From Haloterrigena sp. KLK7 (GTDB lineage Archaea > Halobacteriota > Halobacteria > Halobacteriales > Natrialbaceae), in assembly GCF_037914945.1 (NCBI RefSeq), contig NZ_CP149787.1, forward strand, positions 2,480,001 through 2,544,000: a stretch of 64,000 bases of DNA, read 5' to 3'. A model generated the notes under the pieces. The model was not told the origin of the DNA. It did not search any database and saw only the letters and a list, made by a program, of their open reading frames with translations. The position numbers were made by a program, and so were the translations under genes. Positions 50,983 through 60,318 of the stretch are shown in pieces. The number at the start of each line of letters is the position of its first letter. The stretch's first letter is position 1.

Positions 50983-53094
50983 ATGCCACGATCGACGGTC
51001 GCTGATTTCTCGATCGAGCGCGTCCAGATCCTCGATCAGGACGGCCGCGTCGACGAGTCCATGGAGCCGGACCTCGAGGACGAGCGGTTGCTCGAGTGGT
51101 ATCGGACGATGAAGCTGTCCCGTCGCCTCGACGAGCGGACGATCGCCCTCCAGCGCCGGGGCGAACTGGGGACCTTCGCGCCCGCGACGGGACAGGAGGC
51201 CGCGCAGGTCGGCAGTACCGGCGCGCTCGCCGGGGACGACTGGACGGTGCCGGCCTTTCGCGAGCACCCCTCGGCGCTGGCCCGGGGACTCTCGCCCCAG
51301 GGGATCTTCGAGTACGCGATGGGACTCGAGGAGGGCGCCGAACCGCCCGACGACGTGCCGATCATGCCGCCGTCGATCGCCGTGGGCTCCCAGCCGCTCC
51401 ACGCCGCGGGGATCGGCTGGGCCGAGGCGATGAACGACAGCGACCGGGTCGCGCTGACCTACTTCGGTGACGGCGCGACCAGCGAGGGCGAGGTCTACGA
51501 GGCGATGAACCTCGCGGGCGTCTACGAGGCGCAGACGGTCTTCGTCTGCCAGAACAACCAGTACGCGATCTCGACGCCGCTGTCGAAGCAGACGCGGGCC
51601 GCGACGCTCGCCCAGAAGGCCGTCGCCGCGGGCATCGAACCGATTCAGGTCGACGGCAACGACGTGCTGGGCGTCTACGCGGTCACGAAGGAGGCCAGGG
51701 AGCGCGCCCTGCGGGGCGTCCCGACGCTGATCGAGGCGACGACCTACCGCCGGGAGATGCACACCACCGCGGACGACCCCTCCGTCTACCGCACGACCGA
51801 GGAAGAGGAGGAGTGGGAGCCGCTGGACCCAATCTTGCGGTTCGAGCAGTATCTCCGCGAGCGCGGCGTTCTCGACGACGAAACGGTCTCCTCGATCGAG
51901 GACGCGATCGAGACCGAACTCGAGGAGGCCCTCGAGGCGGCCCGCGAGACCGAGGCGAACGCCGATCCCGTCGACATGTTCGACACGGCCTACGCGGAAC
52001 TCCCCGACTACCTCGAGCGCCAGCGGGAGGCGTTCACCGGCGACGCCGACGGCGAGATCGCGCCGCCTCGAGCGGCGGAGGGGACCCTCGGTGACGGCGG
52101 GACGGCGACCGAGTCGGGGGTCACGGAGGGCGTCGACCGACTGAACATGGTCGAGGCGATCCGCGAGACCCTGCACGCCGAACTGGACCGCGACGACGAC
52201 GTGCTCGTCTACGGTCAGGACGTCGGCGTCGACGGCGGCGTCTTCCGGGCGACCCAGGGGCTGCTCGACGCCTTCCCGGGCCGCGTCCACGACGCGCCGG
52301 TCGCGGAGGCGGGCATCGTCGGTCTCGGCGTCGGCCTCGCGGCCGCGGGCTACCGACCGGTCGCGGAGATCCAGTTCGCCGGCTTCACCTTCCAGGCGTT
52401 CGATCAGATCCACCAGCACGTCTCGCGGCTCCGCAGTCGCTCGCGCGGCGAACTCTCGTGTCCGATGGTGATCCGCGCGCCGTACGGGCTGGGCGTGAAG
52501 GCCTTAGAGCACCACTCCGAGAGCTACGAAGCCGGCTACGCCCACGTTCCCGGACTGAAGATGGTGATCCCGTCGACCGCGCGGGACGCGGCCGGACTGC
52601 TTCGGTCGGCGATTCGCAGTCCGGATCCCGTCCTGTTCTTCGAGCCGATGGCGCTGTACCGGGCGGCCCGGCGACCCGTGCCCGCCGATCACGAGGTCCC
52701 GCTGGGCGAGGCCCGCGTCGTCGAGGAGGGCACGGACGTCACCGTCGTCACCTGGGGCGCGATGGTCCGCGAGGTCGAAGGCGCCATCGAGGAGAGCGAG
52801 GCGTCGGCCGACGTGATCGACCTGCGGACGATCAGTCCGATGGACACCGAGACGGTCCGCGAGTCGGTCCGGAAGACCGGCCGGTGCGTCGTCGTCCACG
52901 AGGCGCCGCGGACGGGCGGGTTCGGCGCCGAGGTCGCGGCCCGCATCTCCGACGAGGCGGTCTGGCACCTCGAGGCGCCGATCGAGCGCGTCGCCGGCTA
53001 CGACGTCCCGGTGCCGCTGCCGGGCCGCGAGGAGGCGTACCGGCCCGACGAGGAGCGCATCCGGGAGACGATCGAGCGCGTCACGTCGTCGTAG
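50983..53094 (+). CDS. Fused E1 alpha-beta subunit of a 2-oxoacid dehydrogenase
   Basis: A 703-residue single polypeptide. Residues about 25-365 are E1-alpha: FAPATGQEAAQVGSTGAL, the ThDP motif TYFGDGATSEGEVYEAMNLA to VCQNNQYAIS, and TTYRREMHTTADDPSVYR. A linker (about 365-390, Gly/Thr/Glu-rich) leads to E1-beta (about 390-703): LNMVEAIRETLHAELDRDDD, GIVGLGVGLAAAGYRPVAEI, and VTWGAMVREVEG. The two are normally separate genes; here they are joined in frame without a stop. Acidic, branched-chain-type rather than pyruvate specificity is possible. No E2 or E3 gene is within the window. ATG 50983 is 24-31 bases from a CACTAAG element. Confidence 0.88.
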   Translation: MPRSTVADFSIERVQILDQDGRVDESMEPDLEDERLLEWYRTMKLSRRLDERTIALQRRGELGTFAPATGQEAAQVGSTGALAGDDWTVPAFREHPSALARGLSPQGIFEYAMGLEEGAEPPDDVPIMPPSIAVGSQPLHAAGIGWAEAMNDSDRVALTYFGDGATSEGEVYEAMNLAGVYEAQTVFVCQNNQYAISTPLSKQTRAATLAQKAVAAGIEPIQVDGNDVLGVYAVTKEARERALRGVPTLIEATTYRREMHTTADDPSVYRTTEEEEEWEPLDPILRFEQYLRERGVLDDETVSSIEDAIETELEEALEAARETEANADPVDMFDTAYAELPDYLERQREAFTGDADGEIAPPRAAEGTLGDGGTATESGVTEGVDRLNMVEAIRETLHAELDRDDDVLVYGQDVGVDGGVFRATQGLLDAFPGRVHDAPVAEAGIVGLGVGLAAAGYRPVAEIQFAGFTFQAFDQIHQHVSRLRSRSRGELSCPMVIRAPYGLGVKALEHHSESYEAGYAHVPGLKMVIPSTARDAAGLLRSAIRSPDPVLFFEPMALYRAARRPVPADHEVPLGEARVVEEGTDVTVVTWGAMVREVEGAIEESEASADVIDLRTISPMDTETVRESVRKTGRCVVVHEAPRTGGFGAEVAARISDEAVWHLEAPIERVAGYDVPVPLPGREEAYRPDEERIRETIERVTSS

Positions 53095-53124
53095 GCACCG
53101 ATTTCGGCCCGGCGGCGGCCCGAC

Positions 53125-53133
53125 GTTTATTTC
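53125..53133 (+). promoter_or_regulatory. TATA box of the UspA gene
   Basis: GTTTATTTC centred 27 bases before ATG 53156; it decides this ATG over a GTG nine bases upstream. Confidence 0.6.
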
Positions 53134-53155
53134 GCCGGACGGCGTAGTGGCGCCC

Positions 53156-53590
53156 ATGATCGATCACGTTCTCGTTCCCGTCGACGACTCGAAGCAGTCG
53201 ACCGAAGCCCTCGCGTTCGCCTGCGAGGAGTACCCCGACGCCCGTATCACGGCGCTGCACGTCCTCGATCCGGGCGACTTCTACGCCGCGACCGGGATCG
53301 AAGGCGGCGCCGTGGCGAACTACGACGAACTCCAGGAACACCACCAGGATCGCGCGGACGCGATCCTCGAGTCGGCGCGCGAACAGGCCGCCGAGCACGG
53401 CGTCGAGCTCGAGACGGACCACGTCGTCGGCGGCATCTCGCGGTCGATCGTCGACTACGCCGCCGACCACGACGTCGACCACATCGCGATCGGGAGCCAC
53501 GGTCGCACGGGCGCGAGTCGGATCCTGCTTGGCAGCGTCGCCGAGAAGGTGGCCCGCCGCTCGCCCGTCCCGGTGACGATCGTCCGCTGA
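53156..53590 (+). CDS. Universal stress protein UspA family
   Basis: A 144-residue single UspA domain. DHVLVPVDDSKQSTEAL opens the fold, ITALHVLDPGDFY follows, and the C-terminal ATP-binding signature is AIGSHGRTGASRILLGSVAE followed by SPVPVTIV, that is G-2x-G-9x-G-S/T. It probably binds ATP and acts in stress tolerance or as a dimeric partner; no specific role is visible. Haloarchaea carry many paralogues. Confidence 0.9.
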   Translation: MIDHVLVPVDDSKQSTEALAFACEEYPDARITALHVLDPGDFYAATGIEGGAVANYDELQEHHQDRADAILESAREQAAEHGVELETDHVVGGISRSIVDYAADHDVDHIAIGSHGRTGASRILLGSVAEKVARRSPVPVTIVR

Positions 53591-53696
53591 GCGATCGGGG
53601 GAGAACGACTCGAGTCGCGACGTTTCGAGCCGAGCGTCCGCCGTTGCAGTCGCTCCGCAGCGTAGCGAACGACGAAAACGGCGACTGGCGGTCGAT

Positions 53697-54146
53697 TCAG
53701 GCGGAGACGGTCTGGCTCTCCCGCTCGGACTCCGCGGAGCGCATATCCAGATCGGCCCGCAGCGCCTCGATCGCGTCCTCGGGATCGGTCTCGGAGTCGA
53801 AGACGCGGTCGAACCCGAGCTCGCGGAAGAACGCGCGGGTCTCCTCGAAGTCGTCCTGACCGACGGCGAGGTTGCCGCCGATGTAGGTCGTGACGTCCTC
53901 GAGGCCGGCGTCGGCGAACCGCTCGTGGAAGCCCTGACAGTCCTGTTTGGCGTGACCGTAGAGCGATGAGACGAGTACGGCCGCGGCGTCGTGTTCGGTC
54001 GCGGCGTCGACGAACTCCGCTTGAGAGGTCTGAACGCCGAGGTTGACGACGTCGAATCCGGCCGCCTCGAACGCTTGTTCCAGGATGGTGATCCCGACGA
54101 CGTGGGCGTCGGACCCGATCACGCCGAGGATGACTGTCTGCGTCAT
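53697..54146 (-). CDS. mamA: Methylaspartate mutase small subunit (B12-binding, MamA/GlmS)
   Basis: A 149-residue cobalamin-binding protein. It shows VILGVIGSDAHVVGITILEQAF with the DxHxxG base-off His ligand at residues 13-18, AAVLVSSLYGHA with the S-x-L motif near residue 62, and TYIGGNLAVGQDDFEE with GG near 90. With the large subunit MamB it converts glutamate to methylaspartate in the haloarchaeal acetate-assimilating methylaspartate cycle. The usual neighbours (mamB, methylaspartase) are not in this window. It depends on the B12 made by the operon at 7-13 kb. A C-terminal acidic tail follows the domain. Confidence 0.85.
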   Translation of the reverse strand: MTQTVILGVIGSDAHVVGITILEQAFEAAGFDVVNLGVQTSQAEFVDAATEHDAAAVLVSSLYGHAKQDCQGFHERFADAGLEDVTTYIGGNLAVGQDDFEETRAFFRELGFDRVFDSETDPEDAIEALRADLDMRSAESERESQTVSA

Positions 54147-54315
54147 GGTCGTACCACCACAAACTGGCGGGAGCACAATAAACCTAATGATTAATCATGT
54201 GGTAGTGATTCACACGGTTTCCCTGCGGTGGGAGACGCTTCGGTCACCGACCGACGAATGCGGGACGCGGTCACCGAACGACGAACGGAACGACTCGAGA
54301 CGACTGCGGAATCGC

Positions 54316-55026
54316 TCAGACCGTCGTGAGGGCGTCGACGGGTGCGTCGGTGTGGCTCCGGGCCCGCCGGATGCCGTTCTCGCCGGCCGCGATGAGCGCG
54401 AAGACGCCGGCGACGTCGGCGTCGGCGGTGTCGACGATGTCCAGCAGGAGCTCCTGGGTCTCGCCCGAGCGGATGAGGTCGTCGACGACCAGCACCGACT
54501 CGCCGGCGTCGATGGCCGACTCGGGGAGGTAGTAGGTGAGTTCGATCCCCGACTGGAGGCGCTCGCGGGCCTCGATGAACTCCTCGACGGCGGTCTCCTT
54601 GCGCTTCTTCGCGTACGCACAGCGCGTCCCGTAGTAGCTCGCGAGCGAGGCGGCCAGCGTGATCCCGTCGGTCGCCGCCGTGAGGACGACGTCGGGTCGA
54701 TCGAAGTCGAACGCGTTGGCCACGACGGGCGCGACGAGGTCGAGAAACGACTGGTCGAAGACCGCTGCGCTGTTGTCGACGTATCCCTCGTCGTCGACCC
54801 GGATGCGAGCCTCGAGTTCGTCGGCCAGCGCCTCGCGACCGAGGTCCTCGACGACCTGGCGCGCGCGTTCGGTTCCCGGCAGCACGTGGCCGTTGACGTA
54901 CCGGTTGAGATCGCCCGCCGGAAGCCCCGTCGTCTCGGCGAGTTCGTCGTAGGTTCGGGTCTCCTTCAGCATCCGCAACACGTCGACGGCCCGTAACTGG
55001 AGGGCTGCCTTCTCGGCTCTGTTCAT
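54316..55026 (-). CDS. gfcR: Transcriptional regulator GfcR (PRTase-like)
   Basis: A 236-residue protein. The N-terminal winged helix (about 1-75) contains RAVDVLRMLKETRTYDELAE then TTGLPAGDLNRYVNGHVLPG. The phosphoribosyltransferase-like domain (about 85-220) has DRPDVVLTAATDGITLAASL and the PRPP-type loop ESVLVVDDLIRSGETQELLL. This is the GfcR/PyrE-like regulator of glucose, fructose and glycerol catabolic genes described in Haloferax. The last residues (PVDALTTV) are variable. A CATACTTG element lies 22-29 bases upstream of ATG 55026. Confidence 0.88.
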   Translation of the reverse strand: MNRAEKAALQLRAVDVLRMLKETRTYDELAETTGLPAGDLNRYVNGHVLPGTERARQVVEDLGREALADELEARIRVDDEGYVDNSAAVFDQSFLDLVAPVVANAFDFDRPDVVLTAATDGITLAASLASYYGTRCAYAKKRKETAVEEFIEARERLQSGIELTYYLPESAIDAGESVLVVDDLIRSGETQELLLDIVDTADADVAGVFALIAAGENGIRRARSHTDAPVDALTTV

Positions 55027-55130
55027 GGTGAATATGCACGATTCTGCAAGTATGGGGGTTTCGATCGTATTCCGCGCTCGAGATAGCCACGTCCGTGATC
55101 AGCGGCCGCAAGTCGGTCGAACCGACCAGA

Positions 55131-55856
55131 TCACTTCTGTTTCTCCGCATCGAGGGCGGTCGCGTTCGTCTCGTCCTCGAGGAGACCTCGCCCGCGCTGT
55201 CGGACGAGTCGCTGCATCACCCGCGCCTGCGCCTTCTGGAGGAGCGTTCCGGCCGTGCTCGCGGCACAGTTCAGCCGCTCGGCGACGGCCTCGAGTCCCG
55301 CCTCGCGCGGAACCGCGTAGTAGCCGACCTCGACCGCGGCCGCGACGGCCTCGAGCTGGCGCTCGGTGAGATCACCGGTCAGCGGCGCGTGCCGACGGTC
55401 GTACTCCCCGATCGCGCGGACGGTGACGTCGATCTCGTCGGGCAGCCCCTCGAGCATCGCCTGCAGGTCCTCGCCGGCGCCGACGACGGTCATGTAGAAC
55501 GCGGCCTCGGAGTCGTAGATCACGGGCGGGACGATGACGAGATCGAGCGCGGCGAACGATTGCCGCCAGCGCACGTCTTCCTCGCGGGTCTCCTGGCAGA
55601 TGTAGACGTAGAACGAGTCGCCGTCGATCGGCGTCAGGTCGTACCAGCGGACCGAATCGACGGCCTCGATGGCGTCGACGTACGCCTCGCGGTCTGCCTC
55701 GGCGTAGAACAGTTCGTACTCGCGGTCGCCCTCGGGGCCGAGGATGTTCCACGTGCGAAGTTCCTCGTAGCGGACCGCGTCTCCCTCGCGGATGAACCGT
55801 TGCATGGGATGGAGCATCCGGTCGGGCTGGCGGAGCCGGACGTCGAGGTACTTCAT
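55131..55856 (-). CDS. Bat-type HTH DNA-binding protein
   Basis: A 241-residue regulator. The N-terminal domain (about 1-160: KYLDVRLRQPDRMLHPMQRF, YDLTPIDGDSFYVYICQETR) is of unknown function and common ahead of bacterioopsin-activator HTH domains. The HTH_10 domain is at about 175-235: LTERQLEAVAAAVEVGYYAV then LEAVAERLNCAASTAGTLLQKAQ. It is followed by a short disordered tail. The ATG at 55856 has a GTGATTTATATGC TATA-like element 29-41 bases upstream. It lies just behind gfcR on the same strand. Confidence 0.83.
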   Translation of the reverse strand: MKYLDVRLRQPDRMLHPMQRFIREGDAVRYEELRTWNILGPEGDREYELFYAEADREAYVDAIEAVDSVRWYDLTPIDGDSFYVYICQETREEDVRWRQSFAALDLVIVPPVIYDSEAAFYMTVVGAGEDLQAMLEGLPDEIDVTVRAIGEYDRRHAPLTGDLTERQLEAVAAAVEVGYYAVPREAGLEAVAERLNCAASTAGTLLQKAQARVMQRLVRQRGRGLLEDETNATALDAEKQK

Positions 55857-56039
55857 CGCGGTGTGTCGACGGCAGGACGGGGTAGCATATAAATCACCTA
55901 GTGTATCCGTGAGAAGCGACAGTGCGATCGTCGGCCGACGTAAGCGTATGATGATAGTCGATAGAGAACGGCTACCCGCAGTCGATCCGGTACAGTTGCA
56001 GACGCTCGAGTCGCTGACGGCGACGGCGGTGATGCACCG

Positions 56040-56660
56040 ATGACCGACGGGCCGACGAGTGCCGTCTTCGTCGCGGGCGTGGGCCTCGCACTGGCGAACC
56101 TCGCGGGAATCGTCGCCAGCGCGTCGGGGCTGGTCTCGTACTGGCCGCCGGGCGAACGAGACTGGACCTACTACGTCCACTGGGGGATCTCGCACTCGCT
56201 CAACGTCGTCGTGCTCGCGCTCACGTACCTCAGCTGGAACAGTCTCGGCCTGCCCCGCGGCCCGTCGCTGGCCGTCGGCGCCGCCCTGTTCGTCGTCGGC
56301 TACGCGGTCGCCATCGCGGCCGGACTGGACCTCGGCGTCGAGGAGACGAAGGGACTGGCCGGCGACCTGCGAACCGGCGGCTGGTATCGCTACTCGAGAA
56401 ATCCCCAGTACGTCGGCTACGTCGTCGCGACGGTCGGCTTCGCGTTGCTGGCGAACTCCGAGCTGGTCGCCGTCGTCTGCGTGATCTACTTGGGCTGGTG
56501 GCTCTCGCTGCCGTTCGCCGAGGAGCCGTGGCTGCGCGAGCGGTACGGCGAGGAGTACGAGCGATACGCCGAGCGCGTGCCGCGATTCGTGGGGAGACGG
56601 ACCGTTCGCGCACTCGTCGGGAATCGGGCAGACGAAACGGCGGTCAGCGACGGCGGGTGA
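56040..56660 (+). CDS. Isoprenylcysteine methyltransferase-like membrane protein
   Basis: A 206-residue polytopic protein with about five membrane helices. The C-terminal signature GGWYRYSRNPQYVGYVVATV then EEPWLRERYGEEYERYAERV is that of the ICMT/PEMT-type SAM-binding membrane methyltransferases. The target (lipid, protein or small molecule) is unknown. It follows the divergently transcribed Bat-type gene. The start ATG 56040 lies immediately before the first helix. Confidence 0.83.
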   Translation: MTDGPTSAVFVAGVGLALANLAGIVASASGLVSYWPPGERDWTYYVHWGISHSLNVVVLALTYLSWNSLGLPRGPSLAVGAALFVVGYAVAIAAGLDLGVEETKGLAGDLRTGGWYRYSRNPQYVGYVVATVGFALLANSELVAVVCVIYLGWWLSLPFAEEPWLRERYGEEYERYAERVPRFVGRRTVRALVGNRADETAVSDGG

Positions 56661-56666
56661 CCGCGA

Positions 56667-58622
56667 TCAGTCCTGCAGGAAGTCGGGCCGGGTCCGCTGC
56701 TCCTCGATTTCGTCCTCGAGGTGCTGTTTGAACTCCTCGATCTCGACGTCGTACTCCTGGTCCTCGAAGCGATCGCGGACGGAGATGTTGCCGTCTTCCT
56801 CCTCGTTGTCGCCGACGATGATCTGGTAGGGGACCCGATCGTCGTGGGCCGCGCGGATCTTCCGCTCCAAGGTGGAGTCGCGGCCGTCGACCTCGACGCG
56901 GAAGTCGTCGAACTCGTTGGCGACGCGGTGGGCGTAGCCGAGGTTGTCGTCGGAGATCGGCAGCACGCGGACCTGTTCGGGCGCGAGCCACAGCGGGAAC
57001 CGACCCTCGTAGTGCTCGATGAGCATCATGAAGAACCGCTCGTAGCTGCCGTACAGCGCGCGGTGGATCATGACCGGGCGGTGCTCCTCGTTGTCCTCGC
57101 CGACGTAGTTCAGGTCGAACCGCTCGGGCATGTTGAAGTCGAGTTGGACCGTGGGGCCGTCCCACGAGCGACCGATGGCGTCCTCGAACGCGAAGTCGAT
57201 CTTCGGCCCGTAGAACGCGCCGTCGCCCTCCTCGACCTCGTAGTCGTGGGCGCGGTTCTCGAGGACGTTCTCGAGTTGCTCCTCCGCGCGGTCCCAGATC
57301 TCGTCGGAGCCGACCGACTTCTCGGGCCGGGTGGCGAGGGCCATCTCGTAGTCGAGGTCGAACGTCTCGAGGACGTCGGTGATCATGTCCATGATCTCCT
57401 CGACCTCCTGTCTGATCTGGTCGGGCCGGATGAACAGGTGGCCGTCGTCGATCGTGAAGGCCCAGACCCGCGAGAGGCCCGACAGCTCGCCGCGTTGCTC
57501 CTTGCGGTAGACCTTCCCGTTCTCCGCGTAGCGAATGGGGAGGTCGCGGTACGACCAGGACTGGTCCTGGAAGATGGCGGCGTGGCCGGGACAGTTCATC
57601 GGCTTCAGGCCGAACTCGTCGTCGCCCACGTCGAAGATGAACATGTCGTCGGCGTAGTTCTCGTAGTGGCCCGAGCGGTGCCAGAGATCCGTCTTGAAGA
57701 CGTGGGGCGTCTCGACGTAGTCGTAGCCCGCGTCCTCGTTGAGGCTCTCCACGAAGTCCTCGAGCTCCTTGAGGACGGTCTTCCCCGGCGGGTGATACAG
57801 CGGCAGTCCGGGGCCGGTGACGTCCTGAATCGAGAACAGGTTCATCTCCGATCCGATCCGACGATGATCGCGCTTCTCGGCTTCCTGTTTGCGCTCGAGG
57901 AACGCCTCGAGGTCGCTCTCGTCCTCGAAGGCGGTGCCGTAGATGCGCGTCTGCATCGTGTTCTCCTCGTCGCCGCGCCAGTAGGCGCCCGCGATTTCCA
58001 ACAACTCGACGGCGCCGATCTCGCCCGTCGAGTCGACGTGCGGGCCGGCACAGAGGTCCTCCCACTCGCCCTGTTTGTAGAAGGAGACGGTGTCGTTCTC
58101 GTCGGCGAACTCCTCGAGCAGTTCGAGCTTGTAGGGCTCGCCCTCGAGGCGTCGTTCGGCCTCCTCGATCGAGACGTCCTCGCGCTCGATCTCGTAGTCC
58201 TCGGCGATGATCTCCTCGATCTCCGCTTCGATCTCCGCGAGGTCTTCCTCGTCGATCTCGAGGTTATCGAAGTCGTAGTAGAAGCCCTCGTCCGTCGGCG
58301 GGCCGATGGCGAGTTTGACCGCGTCCTCGTCGAACAGCCGCTCGACGGCCTGGGCGAGACAGTGGGCCGCGGAGTGGCGCATGACCTCGAGGTACTCGTC
58401 CGACTGGTCGGTGACGATCTCGAGTTCGACGCCGTCGTAAACCGGCTGCTCCTTGGCGACGAGTTCGCCGTCGAGTTTGCCGGCGACCGTGTCGCGGCCG
58501 AGGCCGGGACCGATCTCGTAGGCGCAGTCCTCGACGGTCGCGTCGGCGTCGACCTCGAGTTCGGATCCGTCGGGCAGTACGACCGTTATCTGTTCCTGTG
58601 ACTGGGAATCTGATTCTGACAT
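56667..58622 (-). CDS. thrS: Threonyl-tRNA synthetase (bacterial-type editing domain)
   Basis: A 651-residue class II synthetase. Domains: TGS (about 12-72), editing N2 domain (about 75-240) with [15 protein letters not shown] and [12 protein letters not shown], catalytic core (about 265-540) with [12 protein letters not shown] and [20 protein letters not shown] motif 2 and [22 protein letters not shown] motif 3 area, and anticodon domain to the end. The HxxxH-type editing domain is bacterial/eukaryotic in type, not the archaeal one, a known feature of haloarchaea acquired by transfer. It is preceded by a long leader. Confidence 0.95.
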   Translation of the reverse strand: MSESDSQSQEQITVVLPDGSELEVDADATVEDCAYEIGPGLGRDTVAGKLDGELVAKEQPVYDGVELEIVTDQSDEYLEVMRHSAAHCLAQAVERLFDEDAVKLAIGPPTDEGFYYDFDNLEIDEEDLAEIEAEIEEIIAEDYEIEREDVSIEEAERRLEGEPYKLELLEEFADENDTVSFYKQGEWEDLCAGPHVDSTGEIGAVELLEIAGAYWRGDEENTMQTRIYGTAFEDESDLEAFLERKQEAEKRDHRRIGSEMNLFSIQDVTGPGLPLYHPPGKTVLKELEDFVESLNEDAGYDYVETPHVFKTDLWHRSGHYENYADDMFIFDVGDDEFGLKPMNCPGHAAIFQDQSWSYRDLPIRYAENGKVYRKEQRGELSGLSRVWAFTIDDGHLFIRPDQIRQEVEEIMDMITDVLETFDLDYEMALATRPEKSVGSDEIWDRAEEQLENVLENRAHDYEVEEGDGAFYGPKIDFAFEDAIGRSWDGPTVQLDFNMPERFDLNYVGEDNEEHRPVMIHRALYGSYERFFMMLIEHYEGRFPLWLAPEQVRVLPISDDNLGYAHRVANEFDDFRVEVDGRDSTLERKIRAAHDDRVPYQIIVGDNEEEDGNISVRDRFEDQEYDVEIEEFKQHLEDEIEEQRTRPDFLQD

Positions 58623-58742
58623 GGGTCTGGGTGTGGCTGTGGGTAGTGGTGTGGCTGTCGCTGATCTGGGAACTTCGGTGAGAAGTTCGGTCGGGCGTCC
58701 GCCGCGGCCGCTCGGCTGCGGGTCCGTTCCGACACAGCGAGC

Positions 58743-58794
58743 GGTAGGTGTGGGTTAGAAGCGGGCGTAAGCCCCTGTAAAGCGGACACCTACC
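58743..58794 (+). ncRNA. Structured 52-base hairpin element in the thrS leader region
   Basis: A perfect nine-base inverted repeat, GGTAGGTGT (58743-58751) and ACACCTACC (58786-58794). Inside it is GGGC-GTAA-GCCC (58763-58774), a stem capped by a GNRA tetraloop if read on the plus strand. The likely thrS TATA (minus strand, GGTTTTTAG, about 58825) would place this within a 170-base thrS 5' leader. The GNRA loop instead suggests a plus-strand RNA. No known family is recognised; it is placed here as a candidate only. Confidence 0.35.
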
Positions 58795-58928
58795 ATCGTG
58801 GATGCGAATTGTCTCGAGCGGGCTAAAAACCTTCTGATGGTGTGGCGGCCGGTCAGAACTGGTCGATCGGTTCCGTGGTCGACCGAAGCGACCGATACTC
58901 GTTTTTCGCTCCCCGTTGACGAGCGGAT

Positions 58929-59663
58929 ATGACCGTCAACGCGGTCCTCTTCGACCTCGATAACACGTTCTATCCCTACCCGCCGTGTCACCGGGCGGGG
59001 AGCGACGCCGCCCTCGAGACCGCTCGCGACCGCGGCTACGACGTCGATCGCGACTCCTTCGAGGCCCTGTACCGAGACGGGCGCCGCGAGGTGAAACGCG
59101 AACTCTCCGGCACGGCCGCCACGCACAACCGATTTTGCTACTTCAAACGCGCCCTCGAGCGGCGCGTCGGCGAGCCGCGGCCGGCCGACGCGCTCGCGCT
59201 CGGCGAGGCGTACTGGGAGGCGTACGTCGACGCGATAGCGCTCTTCCCCGGCGTGACGGAGACCCTCGAGACGCTGCGCGAACGGGGGATCGATGTCGGC
59301 GTCGTCACGAACCTCACGACGCGCGTGCAACTCGAGAAACTCGCCGCGCTGGGTCTCGAGGAGTCGATCGATCTGCTGTTGACCTCCGAGGAGACGGGCC
59401 GCGAGAAGCCCGGATCGGTGATGTTCACGCTCCCACTATCGCGGCTCGGGAGCCGCCCGTCGGAGGCGGTGATGGTCGGCGACGACATCGAGGCGGACGT
59501 CGCCGGCGCCAACGCGGTCGGCCTCGAGACGGTGTTGTTCGATCCCGACCTCGACACCGAGAGCGACGGCGACCCGGCGGGCGGCGTCGACCCGCTCGCG
59601 GGCGACCGCGAGCCCGACCACCGGATCGACGACTTCGCCGCGGTGCTGGAGGTGATCGAATGA
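58929..59663 (+). CDS. HAD-superfamily phosphatase
   Basis: A 244-residue HAD hydrolase. Motif I is [12 protein letters not shown] with the DxD pair, motif II is GVVTNLTTR, motif III the Lys in [10 protein letters not shown] and motif [20 protein letters not shown]. The cap is the helical C1 type (about 17-95). A disordered, acidic insert lies at about 205-225. It overlaps the aldolase gene by four bases (ATGA), so the pair probably acts on related sugar phosphates. The promoter-like CGTTTTTCG lies about 27 bases upstream of ATG 58929. Confidence 0.85.
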   Translation: MTVNAVLFDLDNTFYPYPPCHRAGSDAALETARDRGYDVDRDSFEALYRDGRREVKRELSGTAATHNRFCYFKRALERRVGEPRPADALALGEAYWEAYVDAIALFPGVTETLETLRERGIDVGVVTNLTTRVQLEKLAALGLEESIDLLLTSEETGREKPGSVMFTLPLSRLGSRPSEAVMVGDDIEADVAGANAVGLETVLFDPDLDTESDGDPAGGVDPLAGDREPDHRIDDFAAVLEVIE

Positions 59664-60292
59664 TCCTCGAGTCCGAGCGACGAGCGGTGGTCGATCACGC
59701 GCCGGAGCTGGCGGCGCTGACGCCCGGACGGACGGGGAACCTGAGCGTCCGCGACGGCGACGCCTTCGCCGTTACGCCGACCGGCGTCCCGTACGATAGT
59801 TTCGACGTCGAAGACGTGCCGGTCGTCGGCGTCGACGGCGAGCACCGCGAGGGGCGGATGGCGCCCAGCAGCGAAGTACCGATGCACGCCGCCATCTACC
59901 GGCGCGCGGACGTCGGGGCGATCGTCCACACCCACTCGCCGTGGGCGACGGCGATGGCCGTCGCGCGGGAGCCGCTGCCGCCGATCCACTACATGATCGT
60001 CGCCGTCGGCAAGCGGGTGCCGGTCGCCGAGTACGCGCCCTACGGGACCGACGACCTCGCCGCGAACGTCGTGGCGGCGATGGACGAGGCCGACGCGACG
60101 GCCGCACTGATCGAAAACCACGGGCTGGTCGTCACCGGTGCGGACCTCGAGACCGCCCTCGAGAACACCCACCACGTCGAGAGCCTCGCGCGCCTCTACC
60201 TCCAGACGCGCGCGGCCGGCCTCGAGCCGCGGACGCTGTCGGACGCGCAACTCGAGGCGGTCCTCGAGCGGTTCGAGTCCTACGGACAGTAA
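59660..60292 (+). CDS. Class II aldolase/adducin-family protein (FucA-like)
   Basis: A 210-residue zinc aldolase. [21 protein letters not shown] lies near residue 26, the catalytic Glu in [13 protein letters not shown] near 73, the zinc ligands in [17 protein letters not shown] (His-x-His near residue 95), [10 protein letters not shown] with the third His near 155, and [13 protein letters not shown]. It likely cleaves a fuculose-1-phosphate-like or related 2-keto sugar phosphate. Overlap with the HAD gene points to a two-step aldolase-phosphatase pathway. The substrate is unknown. Confidence 0.85.
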   Translation: MILESERRAVVDHAPELAALTPGRTGNLSVRDGDAFAVTPTGVPYDSFDVEDVPVVGVDGEHREGRMAPSSEVPMHAAIYRRADVGAIVHTHSPWATAMAVAREPLPPIHYMIVAVGKRVPVAEYAPYGTDDLAANVVAAMDEADATAALIENHGLVVTGADLETALENTHHVESLARLYLQTRAAGLEPRTLSDAQLEAVLERFESYGQ

Positions 60293-60318
60293 CGGACGAA
60301 GGGGATGCCGATCGCGGC

